Made by a program: the position numbers and the translations under genes. DNA of 64,000 nt from Tanytarsus gracilentus (lineage: Eukaryota; Arthropoda; Insecta; Diptera; Chironomidae), in contig JAXRKN010000027.1 in assembly GCA_038502055.1 (NCBI GenBank), forward strand, positions 806,001 through 870,000, read 5' to 3'. The notes under the pieces were generated by a model. That model searched no databases. It had not been told where the DNA came from and worked only from the letters and a program-made list of their open reading frames with translations. This document shows, piece after piece, positions 10,464 through 22,381 of this stretch; positions within the stretch are counted from its first letter, which is position 1; each line of letters begins with the position of its first letter.

Positions 10464-12404
10464 ATGAAAATTTTCATTATTCTTATTTTAATTACTTTTG
10501 TGGAAGGAACTCACATTAAGTGTAAATTTTCAACTAATTATAACTTGTATTCAGACGACGACTACACTTGTGATGTTACTGAAATTTTAGGCTTTGATGA
10601 AATTGAATCCGTAGAAGGAAAGCACCACGATTTCTTTCGTGACTATGATGTGACGATGGTTGTAATGTCTTGTAAATTTCATGAAATCAAAGTTTATACA
10701 CTGAGACCGGGTTTTACAGATATTTTTCCCAACATCAAAAGACTTGTAATTGCAGACTGTCCAATCCATTTTAAAGGCGATGAGCTTTATGAATTTCGAC
10801 AACTCGAAAGTTTTGCTGTTGTTGCAGCAAATCTATTGGCTGTTCCTGCAAATTTATTTAAGTACAATGAAGGACTGAGACATATTAGTTTTAAGAACGA
10901 TAACATCTGGTTAGTTGGTAAGGATTTACTGGATGGTTTGTACTTTTTAGAGGAGGTAAATTTTGAACAAAATAGCTGCATCGATTATAAAGCTCCAAGC
11001 AGGAATTATATTGGGATAATGATTTTAAGATTGAAATTTGCCTGTGAGCCAAAGGGAATAATAACAACACCTACAACAACGACAAGACGTACAACAACAA
11101 CAACAACAACAACAACCACCAATAAACCTAAAACTGAACCAACAAAACCTATCGATGAAACAACAAAATCTAACACAGAATCAACAGAACCTAACAGTGA
11201 ACCAACAAAACCTAACAGTGAACCAACAAACTCTATCGATGAACCAACAGAATCTAACACAGAACCAACAAAACCTATCAATGAACCAACAAAATCTATC
11301 AATGAACCAACAAAACCTAACAGTGAACCAACAAAACCTAACAGTGAACCAACAGAATCTAATAGTGAACCAACAAAACCTAACACTGAACCAACGAAAT
11401 CTAACACTGAACCAACAAAACCTAACAGTGAACCAACAAACTCTATCGATGAACCAACAGAATCTAATACTGAACCAACAGAACCTAACAGTGAACCAAC
11501 AAACTCTATCGATGAACCAACAAAACCTAACAGTGAACCAACAAAACCTAACAGTGAACCAACAAAACCTAACAGTGAACCAACAGAATCTAACACAGAA
11601 CCAACAGAACCTAACAGTGAACCAACAAAATCTATCGATGAACCAACAAAACCTAACACTGAACCAACAAAACCTAACAGTGAAACAACAAAACCTAACA
11701 GTGAACCAACAGAATCTAACACAGAACCAACAGAACCTAACAGTGAACCAACAAAATCTATCGATGAACCAACAAAACCTAACACTGAACCAACAAAACC
11801 TAACAGTGAACCAACAAAACCTAACAGTGAACCAACAGAATCTAACACAGAACCAACAGAACCTAACAGTGAACCAACAAAATCTATCGATGAACCAACA
11901 AAACCTAACACTGAACCAACGAAATCTAACAGTGAACCAACAAAACCTAACAGTGAACCAACAAAACCTAACAGTGAACCAACAAAACCTAACACTGAAC
12001 CAACAAAACCTAACAGTGAACCAACAAAACCTAACAGTGAACCAACAGAATCTAACACAGAACCAACAGAACCTAACAGTGAACCAACAAAATCTATCGA
12101 TGAACCAACAAAACCTAACACTGAACCAACAAAACCTAACAGTGAACCAACAAAACCTAACAGTGAACCAACAGAATCTAACACAGAACCAACAGAACCT
12201 AACAGTGAACCAACAAAATCTATCGATGAACCAACAAAACCTAACACTGAACCAACGAAATCTAACAGTGAACCAACAAAACCTAACAGTGAACTAACAA
12301 AATCTATCGATGAACCAACAAAATCTACCACTCAGTCAATAGATAAAATCTCAACTGAAAATTCAACAGAAGAACTCTGTTATAGTATGAGGAGATTTAA
12401 TTAA
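10464..12404 (+). CDS. Secreted LRR-family protein with long 7-residue repeat tail (paralogue 2)
   Basis: Single exon, 646 aa. Signal peptide at residues 1-16 (MKIFIILILITFVEG), then the family N-terminal region with IKCKF and YTCDVTEI, weak leucine-rich repeats to about residue 185 (RLVIADCPI, SFAVVAANLLAVPANLF, ISFKNDNIWLVGKDLL), and a cysteine near NSCIDYKAP. A Thr-rich stretch (about residues 203-220) leads into about 57 copies of a seven-residue unit of the form K/E-P/S-N/I-S/T/D-E-P-T up to about residue 619, followed by a short unique end with one cysteine. The tail is acidic, Pro/Thr/Ser-rich and mucin-like, probably extended and O-glycosylated. Function unknown; secreted matrix or adhesive protein is a guess. 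Confidence 0.85.
   Translation: MKIFIILILITFVEGTHIKCKFSTNYNLYSDDDYTCDVTEILGFDEIESVEGKHHDFFRDYDVTMVVMSCKFHEIKVYTLRPGFTDIFPNIKRLVIADCPIHFKGDELYEFRQLESFAVVAANLLAVPANLFKYNEGLRHISFKNDNIWLVGKDLLDGLYFLEEVNFEQNSCIDYKAPSRNYIGIMILRLKFACEPKGIITTPTTTTRRTTTTTTTTTTNKPKTEPTKPIDETTKSNTESTEPNSEPTKPNSEPTNSIDEPTESNTEPTKPINEPTKSINEPTKPNSEPTKPNSEPTESNSEPTKPNTEPTKSNTEPTKPNSEPTNSIDEPTESNTEPTEPNSEPTNSIDEPTKPNSEPTKPNSEPTKPNSEPTESNTEPTEPNSEPTKSIDEPTKPNTEPTKPNSETTKPNSEPTESNTEPTEPNSEPTKSIDEPTKPNTEPTKPNSEPTKPNSEPTESNTEPTEPNSEPTKSIDEPTKPNTEPTKSNSEPTKPNSEPTKPNSEPTKPNTEPTKPNSEPTKPNSEPTESNTEPTEPNSEPTKSIDEPTKPNTEPTKPNSEPTKPNSEPTESNTEPTEPNSEPTKSIDEPTKPNTEPTKSNSEPTKPNSELTKSIDEPTKSTTQSIDKISTENSTEELCYSMRRFN
11124..12320 (+). repeat. 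Coding 21-nt tandem repeat, about 57 units
   Basis: The unit aaacctaacagtgaaccaaca repeats without indels for 1197 nt, exactly 57 times 21. Units fall into a few types (KPNS, KPNT, ESNT, EPNS, KSID before EPT). They are arranged in a higher-order block of six units (126 nt): the marker gaatctaacacag occurs at 11586, 11712, 11838, 12048 and 12174. Neighbouring blocks are almost identical, so array size is probably variable between individuals. Confidence 0.93.
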
Positions 12405-12594
12405 AGAAACCTAAACTAAAAATCAACAAATTAAATCGAGGAATGTCACTAACTAATTTAGATCCAAAAACATTTATTGTATTTTTCTGTCAAATCCAAA
12501 GATAAAAAGACAAAATTATCAGCAGCTTATCATTCAGGTGTTTTATGATAAGAAATTCACTCGAAATTCTCAGTTTTATTTCAGCTCTCCAAAA

Positions 12595-13389
12595 ATGAAG
12601 TTTCAAATTTTTCTCGTGTTTTTCCTAATTTCAAATTCACTTTCACTCAAAATTCATTGCGACTTTAATTTTAATAGCAATTGGGTCGTTATTGGTCGTG
12701 TTTATACATGCGATGCGACAATTATCGACATTACATCGAACGGAACGAGCTACGAAGGTGAACATCTCCCTGGCAACGCAGCTGCTGACGTAAGAATGAT
12801 TGACTTTGGTGTGAACTCAAATTGCTCTCAACTTTCATCCATTCCGAGTGGATTTTCATCGCTTTTTTCCAACTTTACGGCAATTTATTTTATTGGGTGC
12901 GGAATCAACTTTCTTAATGGCTCGGAGCTCGATGAATATCCGCAGCTCGAGTGGTTTGGACTTTATCGAAGTGAACTTGAAAGAATTCCCGGAAATTTCT
13001 TTGCATCGACGAAAAATTTGAGATTCATTAATTTCAATTCAAATCAAATCGAGAGAGTTGGTGAAAATCTTTTGGATGATTTAGAAAATTTAGAGCGAAT
13101 TTATTTCAATAATAATGTTTGCATAAATAAATACGCAACAAATTCGACGGGAATTGAAGAACTCATCGAAGCTTTGCGGGTTAATTGCGGTGATTTTGAG
13201 ACAACAACAGTAACGACAACTGATTGGTGTGAGCGTGGAAATTCAGAAGACAGAATTTGTTTATTGGAAGAGGAAAATTTAAGTTTGAGGGCGAAAGTTG
13301 AAAGTTTAGAAAAAAGATTGGAAAGACTCGAAGAAATTCTAATTTTTACGACAACTCCGACGACAATTCCGACAACAACTGTCCCTTAA
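12595..13389 (+). CDS. Small secreted LRR-family protein (paralogue 3)
   Basis: Single exon, 265 aa from MKFQIFLVFF. The open frame runs 19 codons further upstream, but the first methionine there precedes no signal peptide, so the internal start is preferred. Signal peptide, then IHCDF, W and VYTCDAT, an EGEHLPG segment, five weak leucine-rich repeats with the family words ERIPGNFF and VGENLLDDL, VCINKYAT and a final cysteine before a Thr-rich linker. A short heptad helix (LRAKVESLEKRLERLEEIL) and a TTPTTIPTT tail close the protein. It is the closest match to paralogue 1 (minus strand). It lies 190 bases behind paralogue 2, in the same direction. Confidence 0.84.
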   Translation: MKFQIFLVFFLISNSLSLKIHCDFNFNSNWVVIGRVYTCDATIIDITSNGTSYEGEHLPGNAAADVRMIDFGVNSNCSQLSSIPSGFSSLFSNFTAIYFIGCGINFLNGSELDEYPQLEWFGLYRSELERIPGNFFASTKNLRFINFNSNQIERVGENLLDDLENLERIYFNNNVCINKYATNSTGIEELIEALRVNCGDFETTTVTTTDWCERGNSEDRICLLEEENLSLRAKVESLEKRLERLEEILIFTTTPTTIPTTTVP

Positions 13390-14390
13390 CCGCATAATTA
13401 AAATTTTTTAATCTAAATTTTATTTAATGATTTTAAAATTGAATAAATTTTTATAACGTATTTTAAAAATTCAAAATAAAATTTAAAAATGTACGTTAAA
13501 AAATTATAAAACACGGCTAAATTTTTTAATCGGAAATTGTTTAAAGTTTTAAATAAAATTCTAACATATTTTAAAAAATTCAAAATTACGTTAAAAAATC
13601 TTGTTAAAATTTTTCAATTAATATTCGCTCAAAATATTTTAACGTATTTTAAAAATTTAAAAAATACATTGAAAATTTTCTTATAATAATTTTTCATCTA
13701 AAAATTTTCTTCATATTTTCCATCAGGAAAGCAAATTTTTCTTCAATCTACCCTCGCTGTTTTCAACCTTCCTCACATCACATGCACTCATCCCTCCTTT
13801 TCTCAGTCCACCTCACTCTTCTTCATTTTCATCTTAAAAATGAGAAGAAAACGTGAAAGAAAAAGAATTTTTTTATGCACTCACACATTAAACAGATATT
13901 TTTTTATATACTTAAATCATACACACGAGTTTCGATAAAAAAAATTGGCTCGTTTTCGATACACACATATGAAAATTTTTTGTGTGTCTCATTTGGAACA
14001 TTTTCACCCCTCACGAGCGAAAAATAAAAAAAAATCTCGAGGGTGCGAGCGGAAATTTCTCTTCAATGACAAAAAAAAGTAAAATTCCGCATATCTCTCG
14101 AGAGGGGGTGGGTGAAAGGGTGAAAGACTTACATGTGTGTTTGTCGACTTTCACTTTGCCAACTTTTTTTACTCATTTTATGATAATGACAGTCGTTATA
14201 ATAATAATGATGGCTGTTTGTGTACGCTCTCTTCGGTTATAATGAGGAATGAACTGCCGTGGAGAAATGAGAAGATATGAGAGAGGGTACAGTGAGAGGT
14301 TGTGCGAGGTCAGCCAAAAAATTTAAGGGAAAGTAAAAAATATTTTAAAATTTAGGATTTTTAAAATTTTCACAACCTTTCACTGTCTTT

Positions 14391-14455
14391 TTATAGCTAC
14401 GCTATAAATTAATTTGGGCTTTCTGGAAATACAGTTTTCGACCCCTAGTGCCAAA
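14391..14455 (-). mobile_element. Dispersed element copy, shared with 42753-42820
   Basis: On the minus strand this reads ttggcactaggggtcgaaaactg followed by a short spacer and a near-palindrome tatagcgtagctata. The same order of words occurs at 42753-42820 on the plus strand. It is probably the end of a non-autonomous transposable element; no coding part is seen here. Confidence 0.6.
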
Positions 14456-17400
14456 ACAGTAGAGCTACAGGAACACCGTTCGGAGACCCACCTTGTCTTG
14501 TCTTTCCCTTTTCTTTTGCTCCACTCATCTTCAGCATCCTCACATTTTCTCATATATTCACATACAGTACATTGTTGTTTTGCTTTTTTATGTAATTTCG
14601 CTCCGCTGCGTATATTCAAATATATGAAAAACATTTATTTAGTTTAGACGATAATGAAAATTTGTTGTCAGACGATAAAGTGAGGGAAGAATGCGAGAGA
14701 AATTTTCATGAACGAGATTATTTAAAAATGTGTGATTTAAGTCGCGAGAGATTTTTTCGTGTCTTGTGAAATTTCTACGAAAAAAATAAAAAGTCATCGT
14801 AGCAATTTAAATTGATCCAAAAATATTAAAAATCATAAACCAAAAAAATTATAACCTCAACTTTCACCTTCAAAATCTACCACGAAAAAAAGAAGAAATT
14901 ATATCCTCCGCTCTTAATCCAGGGAACGCATCACGATTTACACAATTTTACTTTCGTACACAATGAAAAGGAAGATATGAAAATAAAAATAATCCACCAG
15001 CCAAGTCGAGTTAAGGAGGAATGAAGAAGACCAATAAAATATATTAAAGCCATAAATCATTGTACAAAAAAGTCGCGACTGCACAGGAAATCCATGTGAA
15101 TGGGAAGAAAATTCTGAAAAATAAGAAATTTGAGTAGAAAATTAAAAAAAATGAGCTAAAATTTATAAAAAAATTTGAGTAGAAAATTATTAAAAAAAAT
15201 TGAGTTAAAATTTATAAAAAATATTTGACTTAAAATTTATAAAAAAAAATCAGCTAAAATTTATAAAAAAATCCATAAACATTTTTATTTTCGAAAAATT
15301 TTCCTCCGTCCAAGTCTAAAAAATTTCCCTCATTTCATATTTCTTTCTTTATACTTCTTCACCCTCATGACCTCATCCCATTCTCACCGATTTCTACTAC
15401 ACATATCATAAAAATAATAAAAAATAACACACATAAGAGCCGAGGCATCGACATCAGCTCACATAATGTGCAGAGTAACTTTTGCGAAAGAAAATTTTCT
15501 TCCATCAGCATAAATTCTCATTTTTCCTCATCCACACATGTAAATCTAATTTCTTCCCATTTTTTTACTGCCAGCACACATCTCATATTTCTCTCTCTCT
15601 CGCTTATTTTTCACCCCAGCAGTTTTTTTTATACTCGCACACATTCACTTTTTTTTCTTTAAAAAAGAGAAGAAAATTATGTAAATATTAATAAGCAGCT
15701 CGCGATATGTGTGTGGATGGCAAGAGACGACGAGCTGCTCTGGAAAAATTCTTCTGAGATTTCTTTTCTTCTTTCTCACACCGCGCGGTGAAAGTTTGTG
15801 TGTGCTGTGGGGGAGTTTGAAGATTTTTTTAATTGGAGCATGCGCTGCATGGAAAATCGTTAAAAGCGGTGCTGGCTGGTGTGTCGTTAACATCTTGGTG
15901 ACTATGTTATATGTTTGCGATGGGACCAGAAATTTGCATTTTTGGAAATGAGAAATTAGTGAAAATTTATTAAATTTAACACCTGAGTTTCCAACCCTTG
16001 CTCTCAAATTTTTATAAATTTTAAATAATTTTTAAATTTTAATAAATTTCAAATAATTTTTAAATTTTTATAAATTTCAAATTATTTTTAAATTTTAATA
16101 AATTTAAAAAACACCTAAGTTTCCACCCCTGACCCTCGAATTTTACTCCTCCACCTCCCCAGCACAGCCGTTCACTCGAGGCATACAATAGATGGTGGAA
16201 CATGATTAAAATGAGATTCATCCATGTGTGCTCTCGTATGTGCATGTGGTGGATGTGTGGAACGTGTGCGCTTACACCCTTTCTCATTTCTCTGTGCGCC
16301 TCTCGTTATCGGAGAAGAAATTCTCTTTACTTTCTCCTATGTACACTGCCACTAACGACTCACGACGAAGTTTTTCGATAAGAGATGAGTTTGAACTTTT
16401 TTTAGCTACGTTTCGAAAAAATAAAGAGAAAATTTTTATTTGCATATGAAAATAAGGAAAATGAGCGAATTGGAAAATTTGCAAGATGGAAAAAATTTTT
16501 GGGGTTGTGATAAATTTAATTTGAGTTTTTTGAAAACAATTAAAAAGCCGTCGCATTTTTTAATAAAATTTAATTTGTGGAAAAATTTAAATTCATCAAT
16601 TTTCCGATTCATCCCTCAAAAGTCAGTCTCAGGTGTTTTTTATTCATTTCTCAAATCCACTTTTTCACCTTTATTGAGTCCCCTCATAACGCTATTTTTG
16701 TACACTCTCTCTACATTTGTATGCGTTTGCTGTCTGTTCCAAGTTATTTGATTCAAAAAAAGGACAGTGGAGAAAAATAAAAATTGCGGATGAACTCGAA
16801 ATAAAAAAGAGCCATAATCCAATGTTGGAATCGAGGTCAACTTCAAGGTTAAAATTTTTGATGCGAAAAAGGATGAATGAGGATTTGTTTAAAGGAATTG
16901 AAAAAGATATAAAAATATTTCCAACTTTAGGTTAACGTCAATTTTGAAGTCATTGACCCTAAAATTATTTTTTTAAATTTATTAAACTCAGATTTAATTT
17001 TTTATTAATTTAAAATTATTGAAAATTGCTCAAAAAAATTTTCACAACGCAAAAATAAATTTTCTTCTCTCAATTTAAAAATTTTCCATTTAAACACAAA
17101 AAAGTGGGTGGCATTAATTAGAAAAGCAACAATAAAAAGAAAATCTAAATGAAAATTTTCCATCCAATTGGTTTGCAGCTTCGAGAAAAAAGGAGAAAAT
17201 ACAAAATTTTCATTTGTAATTGCGCTCAGCAGCTCGAAAAACTCGCCAGAGGAAAATTCATTAAAAGGAGAAAAATTTCTCATTTGCACCCTGATGGAAT
17301 TTTTCCTCCAAATCTGGTGTGAGGTTGGTGGGAAAAAAATTCAAACTGCGCAAAGTCTGAGAGAGAATTTCTCAATTTTTCCCTCACTAACACAAACATA

Positions 17401-20400
17401 AATTTTTCCTTTAATTAGACTCAACAGAAAAACTGAAACAACACCCAGCAAAATTGTCGAGTTTCTCTCACATTTTCTCTCTTCATTTTTTTTTGTTTAA
17501 TTAATCTCCGACTATTTTCCTTCTTTTTTTCTCATTTCGGGGGAGGCGAGAGGAAAATTAATTGCTGCGGAATTGTGATTGGCGACGGAAAGCGAGGAAA
17601 TTTTCTGAGGCGTCACCCGAAAAATAACAAAAAATGAGAAAAACGAGCGACCCTAGCAAAAAAGGGTTTTTTTTAATTAAGTTGCTTGAGAAATTTGAAA
17701 CTTGAGGGAGTGGAGAAAAAAAGTTAATAATTGCTTTGTCGTGGAGTTAGCTGTGGTTGGGTTGGAGAAATTATTTGAAAATATAAAAAAGGGTAAAATT
17801 GAGTTTTTGTGATGGCGGAAAAATTAATTTAAATTTTTTAAGAAATTAGGGTAAAAATCATAGTTTCGTGATGTTCTTAATTTCGTATGATAATTTTTTT
17901 AGTATTTTTAACTCGTTAAAATTTAAAATTTTGTTTTCAATTAATTTTCAAGTCTTTTAAATAAATTCAAATAAAAATTTATTAAAATTTTCACTCAAAA
18001 TTTCTGACTTTAAATAAATCATACTGAAATTTATTTTAAAAATTAAAAAATCAACTTTAAATTCTCCATCAAAACTTAATTTTTTCTCAAGCGCTTTTCA
18101 AACACCATGAAAATTTAATTTCTTTTACCCTTCTCGAAACTTCTTCCATTAAAAATTTTCCATTTTCTCATTTAAATTTTCTTCTTTTTATTTCTTCATT
18201 TTCCCCATCTCAGCTTTCACAATTCAATCAAGAGCGAAAGAGAGTAAAAAGTTTTTTAATTTAGAAAATAAATATTTGATGACCTCGCCTTCGTTTTGCT
18301 TGCTTTCTTTAGCTAATCTGTCGCCATTGAAATGGGAATTTTTTTACCGTCGCTGTTTTAATTTTTTTTGGTTTCGCGGAAATTTAGAATGAAATTGTTG
18401 AAGATTTAGATTGAAAATTGACTGAGAAATATTTTGAAATCTTTAATTTTAAATTTTAAAAATTCGTTAAAAATTAAAAAATCATGAAATTTCCCGATGC
18501 AGTTTTGATGACCTTTGTTTTGGACTCGCTTCATATAGCACACATTGCGTGATGACGATGGATATTTTGCCGGCATTTACTACATGTATGTACACATAGT
18601 TTGCCACTATTATATAAAACGCTCGCAAACTGCTTTTTTCTGTTGAATAGTAAAAATTGTATATAAAAGAATTTATTTTTGTCGACTGGTCGCTTTGAGA
18701 GGTTTTTTGAGCTCTCGAGTATATAAGTGAGAGGAAAAATATAATGTGGCAGTTTTTGTATATAGGTTGGGCATTGAATTGATGTAGACACTCTGTGAGT
18801 GAGGGAAAAAAGAGGAAGTTGAAGGTTATTTGGATTGCCAGAGTGAAAGTTTGTGTTTTAAATTTAAAATTGAATTAAGGATAAAAATATTTCCAGAGTC
18901 GGTTTCCCTTCGAATAAAATTTTAGAATAAATTTATAAATAATTTTTTCCAGAGTAATTTTTCCTTTTGAAATATAAATAAAATCCAAATTCTTCGATTT
19001 AAATGACATTCCGAAGCATCCACTTCAATTAGCAATTTTCGGGTCCTTAATCTCAATCTCATTAGGCGCATCAAAAGCTTTTTATTTTTCCATCAACGAA
19101 GAAGTTTTTCTCTTTAGTCCATGGCAGCATAAATTCCACTTAATCCACCCGTGCGGGTGAGTTTTTCCCCGAGATTCAATGCGATGATGATGATGACGGT
19201 GATTATGCAAGGCGGACTGCCATTGTGCGATGATAGATGGGATGAGATGAATATTTTTGGATGATTTTCGGAGAAAATTTCGAGCGAAAAATAGACACGA
19301 AAAAGGAACTTGAGGATGAATGAAAAATTTGGCAACGTTTCATTTTTATTGAAAAAAGTTCAATTTCCAGAGTATTTTACCCCTCACAGCATTTTCTTTA
19401 TTTTTAAACCCTGCAGCGTCTCTGAAAATTTAATTAGAAAATTTTTCTCGTTTGAAATTTAAATTTTCTCGCACAAGATGGAAAATTTTCCATCTTAAGT
19501 GGATTTTTAATGGAGTTTTTCATACTTGATGAACTTTTTTTTTAATTTTTATGATGTTGAGTGGAGCTGCTGTGAGTCGAGGATGAAGAAATTTTTTTTA
19601 ATGATTTCTTGTGAAATGTAATAAAAATAAACATTCTCGCTAATGGACGCACTCGAGGATGGAAAATGGAAATTTTCTTCGCGTGTGATGACTAATGAAA
19701 ATTTAATTCGAAAAGTTGAATGACATTAAGGAGGTTTAAATTACAAAATGAGGGTTTTTTAGTGAGAAAATTTATTTTTTGAGTTTAAATTTTGCTGATT
19801 TAATTTTTAAATTTTTTTTTGCAAAAATCCGTCGCTAATTTGCGAATTTTTTTAAATCATTAAAAAAATTTAAAAATTCAGTTCTGATTTTTTTTCTTCA
19901 AATTAAATCTTAATTTTAAATATTTATTTCAATATTCTCATCATTTTTCTACTCATTTCTTCTTCTTCTTTTTTATTTTATTAAAGCCTTCCTACTTATT
20001 TTTTGTTTGTACATTCTTGCATTCATTCTCTCCTCTTTAGTATTTTTTTACCCAAAAAAAGCAACTAAAAGGCACCTCCCAAAAAAGTATAACAAAAATA
20101 ATGAAAGTAAAATAAAACAATATTAAAGAAAAGACAAAAAAGAGTGAATAAGAAATTTAAAGAATAATAAATGGATGAGAAAATAAAAAAGTTGATAAAG
20201 AGTGAATAAAAAATAATTTTTTGAATTTAACTCGTGAAAAAATTATTCTCAAAAATTGATGCAAAATTTAAAATTCATCCAAATTTACTTCAAAATTTGC
20301 TTTTATCTTTTCAATTTTTAAAAATTAATTTTTATCTTTCTTTAATTTTTTATTAATTTCTTTAATAATTTTCACTCAAAAACTTTTTTCCCATTCAATT

Positions 20401-20640
20401 TCAACTTCTTTCGCTCTATTTTCATCGATTTTGCAGATCAACAAAAGGTAAACTCGAACTTGCATGTGTGTCGATCGATTTCGATTACCATCAACATGTG
20501 GCCAAAAGTAAAGCAGCCGAAAAAAAAAGAACAAAAATAAATCGAGAGAAGAGAAAAAAAAATTGTACATTGTGTGACGGTCAGTTGTGACCGCGAGCGG
20601 AGACTTGCTGACTGCGGTGAAGAAGAGACGAGAGAGGAAT

Positions 20641-20641
<1 letters not shown>

Positions 20642-20679
<38 letters not shown>
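20642..20679. repeat. (GA)n microsatellite
   Basis: Nineteen uninterrupted AG dinucleotides within a purine-rich neighbourhood. Likely length-polymorphic. Confidence 0.95.
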
Positions 20680-20682
<3 letters not shown>

Positions 20683-20928
20683 GGGTTGATGGCTGTGGTT
20701 ATAACTATTAAATATTTTTAACGATTTTTTTAAAATCTTAAAAAAATTATTTTTTTTTCGAAAATCTTAAAAAGTTTTTATTTTATTTTAGCTTGATCTT
20801 CAAGAATTTTTTTAACTTCTTAAAATTTTACTGTACTAAATAGAAAATCGTAATTTTAAATTAATTTAAAGTTAATTATTTTTATTAATTTTTCTTAATC
20901 CTTCAATTTATTTTTAGACAAAAATCAA

Positions 20929-21792
20929 TCAGCATCCACAAGGTCTCGAAGACAGCTCAATAACGATTGCTTCTAACTCCGCCAATTTTTCAGCTTGTTC
21001 CTGTAATTTCTGTGAATGCTCCTCAACCACACTTCTTAACTCCTGATTTTCATTGCTTAAATTTTCATTTTTAATTTTTAAATTTTCAATATCTTCATCG
21101 AGTCCACAAACAAAATCTTCAATATCATTAATTTCGCATATTGTTGGTTCATATGTTGTTAAAATTGTGGTCGTTGTTTCTTGATTGATTTCGGAACATT
21201 GCACTCTTAATGCTTCAATTAAAGCTGGAATGTATGCGGCAGTTGGTGCGTAAGAATCAATGCAAATATTTTCATGAAAATGAGCCAGTTCTAATTTCTC
21301 CAAATTATCAAGCAAACCTTCACCAACATGTTTGATTTTATTATATTTAAAGTCGACAGTTCTTAGGTTCGGAGTTGAACTGAAAAAATTGCCAGAAATA
21401 TTTTCAAGTGTTGAGTTTGAAATCGTCCATCTAATTAAATTTGGATATTCATCAATTTCGTCGCCTTGCAATGTGTGAATTGAGCATGAAGAAAATAAAA
21501 TTCCAAGAACGTTTGGAAAAAAGTTTGAAAAACCTTTTGGCACAAATGTGAGATTTAGTCGAGGGCAATCGTTAGAATGAAAGGAAATCATTTTTACATC
21601 AGCACTTGAGAGTCCAGGTAGATTGGTTCCACTATAACCAGTGATATGAGTTGAATTATCAGAAAAGTTCATCGATGTCACTTGACATGTGTAAGCGAGG
21701 TCAAGTAAATTCCATACGAGATCCCTAAAATAGCATCTAATTAAAATTCCATTAGCAGCGGAAAGAACGAAGAAAAATATGATTAATTTCAT
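20929..21792 (-). CDS. Small secreted LRR-family protein, coiled-coil tail (paralogue 4)
   Basis: Single exon, 287 aa. Signal peptide MKLIIFFFVLSAANG, then the family start IRCYF, W and YTCQVTSMNF, a glycosylation-motif-rich region, weak leucine-rich repeats (TFVPKGFSNFF, IRWTISNSTLENISGNFF, TVDFKYNKIKHVGEGLL) and the NICIDSYAP cysteine region. The C-terminal third is a heptad helix (about residues 228-280: IENLKIKNENLSNENQELR and onwards) ending RPCGC. The terminal cysteines could crosslink a helical bundle. A TATA box and a TTCAGT initiator lie upstream at normal spacing. Function unknown. Confidence 0.83.
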   Translation of the reverse strand: MKLIIFFFVLSAANGILIRCYFRDLVWNLLDLAYTCQVTSMNFSDNSTHITGYSGTNLPGLSSADVKMISFHSNDCPRLNLTFVPKGFSNFFPNVLGILFSSCSIHTLQGDEIDEYPNLIRWTISNSTLENISGNFFSSTPNLRTVDFKYNKIKHVGEGLLDNLEKLELAHFHENICIDSYAPTAAYIPALIEALRVQCSEINQETTTTILTTYEPTICEINDIEDFVCGLDEDIENLKIKNENLSNENQELRSVVEEHSQKLQEQAEKLAELEAIVIELSSRPCGC

Positions 21793-22381
21793 CTCTTTTT
21801 TCTTAATTTAAAATAAATTTATTGTTTTAAGCCAAAGAATTCTAAACTACTGAAAAAATCCGATATGAACTTAAAATTTTATAGAAATTTAAATCTTATC
21901 AAAAACCCCCCTGATAAGATAGTAAATTTTTCAGAAATAATTAAGTACTTTTAATAAACTCTTATCCCTAAAAACAGCTATGGCCATCTGTTGAAATTTT
22001 TTAGCGACGTATCGTATTTTAATTAAACAATCTCAAATATTTCTTTGTAAATTTATATTTAAATTTTTTTTAAACTTCTCAAACGTCTTTTTAAAATTCA
22101 AATATTTAAAATTTCTCCAACGTCTTTTTAAAATTCAAATATTTAAAATTACTCTAACGTCTTTTAAAAATTTAAATCTTTTGAAAATTCTCCTAACTGA
22201 TTTGTAAAATTCACAATTTTATGAGCAACTAACTCGAACATGTTCGTACTACACATAGCAACATAAAAATAAATAAAAAAACTGAGCTACGTGAAAAATA
22301 AGGAGAGAAAATTTTCTCACAATGAATTTTCCGAAAAATTAATTAAAATTCACAAAGATTGTGACAAAATTAGGCTTAAAA
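21793..22381. other. Intergenic between LRR paralogue 4 and ENOX
   Basis: Holds the promoter noted above and, at about 22060-22195, three to four worn copies of a repeat of about 45 nt built around aaattcaaatatttaaaattt and aacgtcttttt. The rest is presumed upstream region of the ENOX gene. Confidence 0.5.
21846..21882 (-). promoter_or_regulatory. Core promoter of LRR paralogue 4
   Basis: Minus strand: TATAAAAT at 21882-21875, and TTCAGTAG at 21853-21846, about 30 bases downstream. This is the normal insect TATA-to-initiator distance, and the start codon follows about 55 bases later. Confidence 0.6.

Larger units (their letters stand above)
13390..20928. other. Large gene-empty stretch
   Basis: About 7.5 kb without a supportable gene. 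Contents seen: AT-rich imperfect repeats at 13400-13700, 15120-15270 (words gagtagaaaatt and aaaatttataaaaaa) and 16005-16115 (unit near 36 nt, ttttaaattttaataaattt type); a dispersed element at 14391-14455; strongly pyrimidine-rich blocks around 13740-13830 and 15470-15660; and a GA microsatellite at 20642-20679. Open frames here are short and unlike proteins. It could hold regulatory DNA of neighbouring genes or long UTR introns. Confidence 0.5.

Noticed and set aside
11124..12320. CRISPR-like regularity
   Set aside because: Units are contiguous, without unique spacers, in frame with a eukaryotic secreted protein.
11006..12331. 441-aa open frame on the minus strand and 380-aa frame in another plus frame, over the 21-nt repeat
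   Set aside because: Both are shadows of a stop-free repeat unit whose length is a multiple of three. The plus frame with signal peptide and LRR head explains the region.
15468..16007. Several overlapping 60-120-aa frames on both strands
   Set aside because: They arise in pyrimidine-rich low-complexity DNA, with no conserved motif or splice context.
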